From contig PMNN01000126.1 of assembly GCA_003161815.1 (NCBI GenBank), positions 1 to 5,233 of the forward strand: DNA of 5,233 nucleotides, given 5' to 3'. Position 1 is the first letter of the stretch; every line of letters begins with the position of its first letter. Origin of the DNA: Methanobacterium sp. (GTDB lineage Archaea > Methanobacteriota > Methanobacteria > Methanobacteriales > Methanobacteriaceae). The notes beneath the pieces are model-generated. The model had not been told where the DNA came from. It was given only the letters and a program-made list of their open reading frames with translations, and did not search any database. This document shows, piece after piece, positions 4,808 to 5,233 of this stretch. A program made the translations under genes and the position numbers.

Positions 4808-4817
4808 AGGTAGTGAT
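4808..4817 (+). promoter_or_regulatory. spt5 ribosome-binding site
   Basis: AGGTAGTGAT agrees with AGGAGGTGAT at 8 of 10 positions and ends 6 bases before ATG 4824. It fixes the start of this gene. Confidence 0.7.
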
Positions 4818-4823
4818 ATTTTT

Positions 4824-5233
4824 ATGATCTATGCAATAAGAACCTTGGTAGGTCAGGAGAAAAATGTGGCTAGAATTATAGCCCGAAATGTAAAAAGCAG
4901 CGATCTTGAGGTGAATTCGATCCTGGTTCCTGAAAGTCTAAGAGGTTACATTTTAGTGGAGTCTTCCGGCAAACTGGATATGCAAAACCCTGCATTTAAG
5001 GTTCCCCATATGAAAGGTGCCATTGAAGGTGAGATACCATATGAAGAAGTGAAAAGCTTTTTAAACCCCGAGCCCATAATATCTTCTATTAAAAAAGGAA
5101 GTATTGTAGAGCTCATATCAGGGCCCTTTAAAGGAGAAAAAGCCAAAGTAGTCAGAATAGATGAATCTAAAGAAGATGTAGTTTTAGAACTTATTGAAGC
5201 TGCGGTTCCAATTCCAGTTACAGTTAAAGGTGA
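4824..5233 (+). CDS. spt5: Transcription elongation factor Spt5 (NusG homologue), 3' end cut by the window
   Basis: Spt5 binds the clamp of RNA polymerase and, with Spt4, raises processivity. The visible 136 residues start [19 protein letters not shown], the typical archaeal opening. The NGN domain covers about 1-82, with [13 protein letters not shown] (35-47) and a divergent [13 protein letters not shown] (60-72). A KOW domain follows, with [20 protein letters not shown] (89-108) and [16 protein letters not shown] (121-136). Archaeal Spt5 is about 145-150 residues, so only some 10 codons are missing and the open frame runs off the right edge. The start is fixed by AGGTAGTGAT 6 bases upstream. 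In related archaea the genes for ribosomal proteins L11, L1, L10 and L12 come next, which I expect but cannot see. Confidence 0.95.
   Translation, partial: MIYAIRTLVGQEKNVARIIARNVKSSDLEVNSILVPESLRGYILVESSGKLDMQNPAFKVPHMKGAIEGEIPYEEVKSFLNPEPIISSIKKGSIVELISGPFKGEKAKVVRIDESKEDVVLELIEAAVPIPVTVKG

Noticed and set aside
4946..5146. Minus-strand open frame of 66 codons inside spt5
   Set aside because: Antisense to well-conserved NGN and KOW sequence; no supporting signals.
1..5233. Search for CRISPR arrays, tRNA or rRNA genes, insertion sequences, defence or toxin-antitoxin genes
   Set aside because: No regularly spaced repeats, cloverleaf with a T-loop motif, transposase or toxin-like frame was seen; all intergenic stretches are shorter than 235 bases and look like promoters and terminators.

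Overview
The window comes from an A+T-rich methanogenic archaeon, most likely of the order Methanobacteriales (Methanobacterium or Methanobrevibacter type; the genus cannot be settled by eye). The evidence is a ComA-type phosphosulfolactate synthase for coenzyme M, an archaeal FtsZ, archaeal SecE and Spt5, TATA-box promoters, oligo-T terminators, and Shine-Dalgarno sites of the GGAGGTGAT type serving ATG, GTG and TTG starts. From memory, Methanothermobacter thermautotrophicus has the same order comA - conserved protein (MTH1675) - ftsZ - secE - spt5, so this is a conserved housekeeping neighbourhood and not an island.

Layout. 1-70: upstream region with a 9-bp inverted repeat over a TATA-like stretch. 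71-1258 (+): MJ1255-type GT-B glycosyltransferase with a TTG start. 1259-1325: convergent gap with one T8 terminator for each direction. 1326-2105 (-): comA. 2106-2272: divergent promoter region. 2273-2836 (+): MTH1675-like protein of unknown function; its start is better placed at TTG 2273 than at the upstream ATG 2258. 2837-3067: gap with a T8 terminator, a long inverted repeat that could fold as a three-way junction, and the ftsZ promoter. 3068-4216 (+): ftsZ with a GTG start. 4217-4431: gap with two candidate promoters. 4432-4617 (+): secE. 4618-4823: gap with a terminator and a promoter. 4824 to the right edge (+): spt5, cut off just before its end.

How the genes relate. Four core processes lie side by side: coenzyme M synthesis, cell division, protein export (the gamma subunit of the Sec channel) and transcription elongation. 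Every gene appears to have its own promoter, even secE and spt5, which are often thought of as one ribosomal-protein operon. I see no mobile element, CRISPR array, tRNA, rRNA or defence system.

I found no convincing new multi-gene system. The points most worth a second look are the 108-bp inverted-repeat structure between the MTH1675-like gene and ftsZ, the uncharacterised MTH1675-like protein itself, the symmetrical elements at several promoters, and a Ser in place of the usual Asn in the FtsZ T7 loop.
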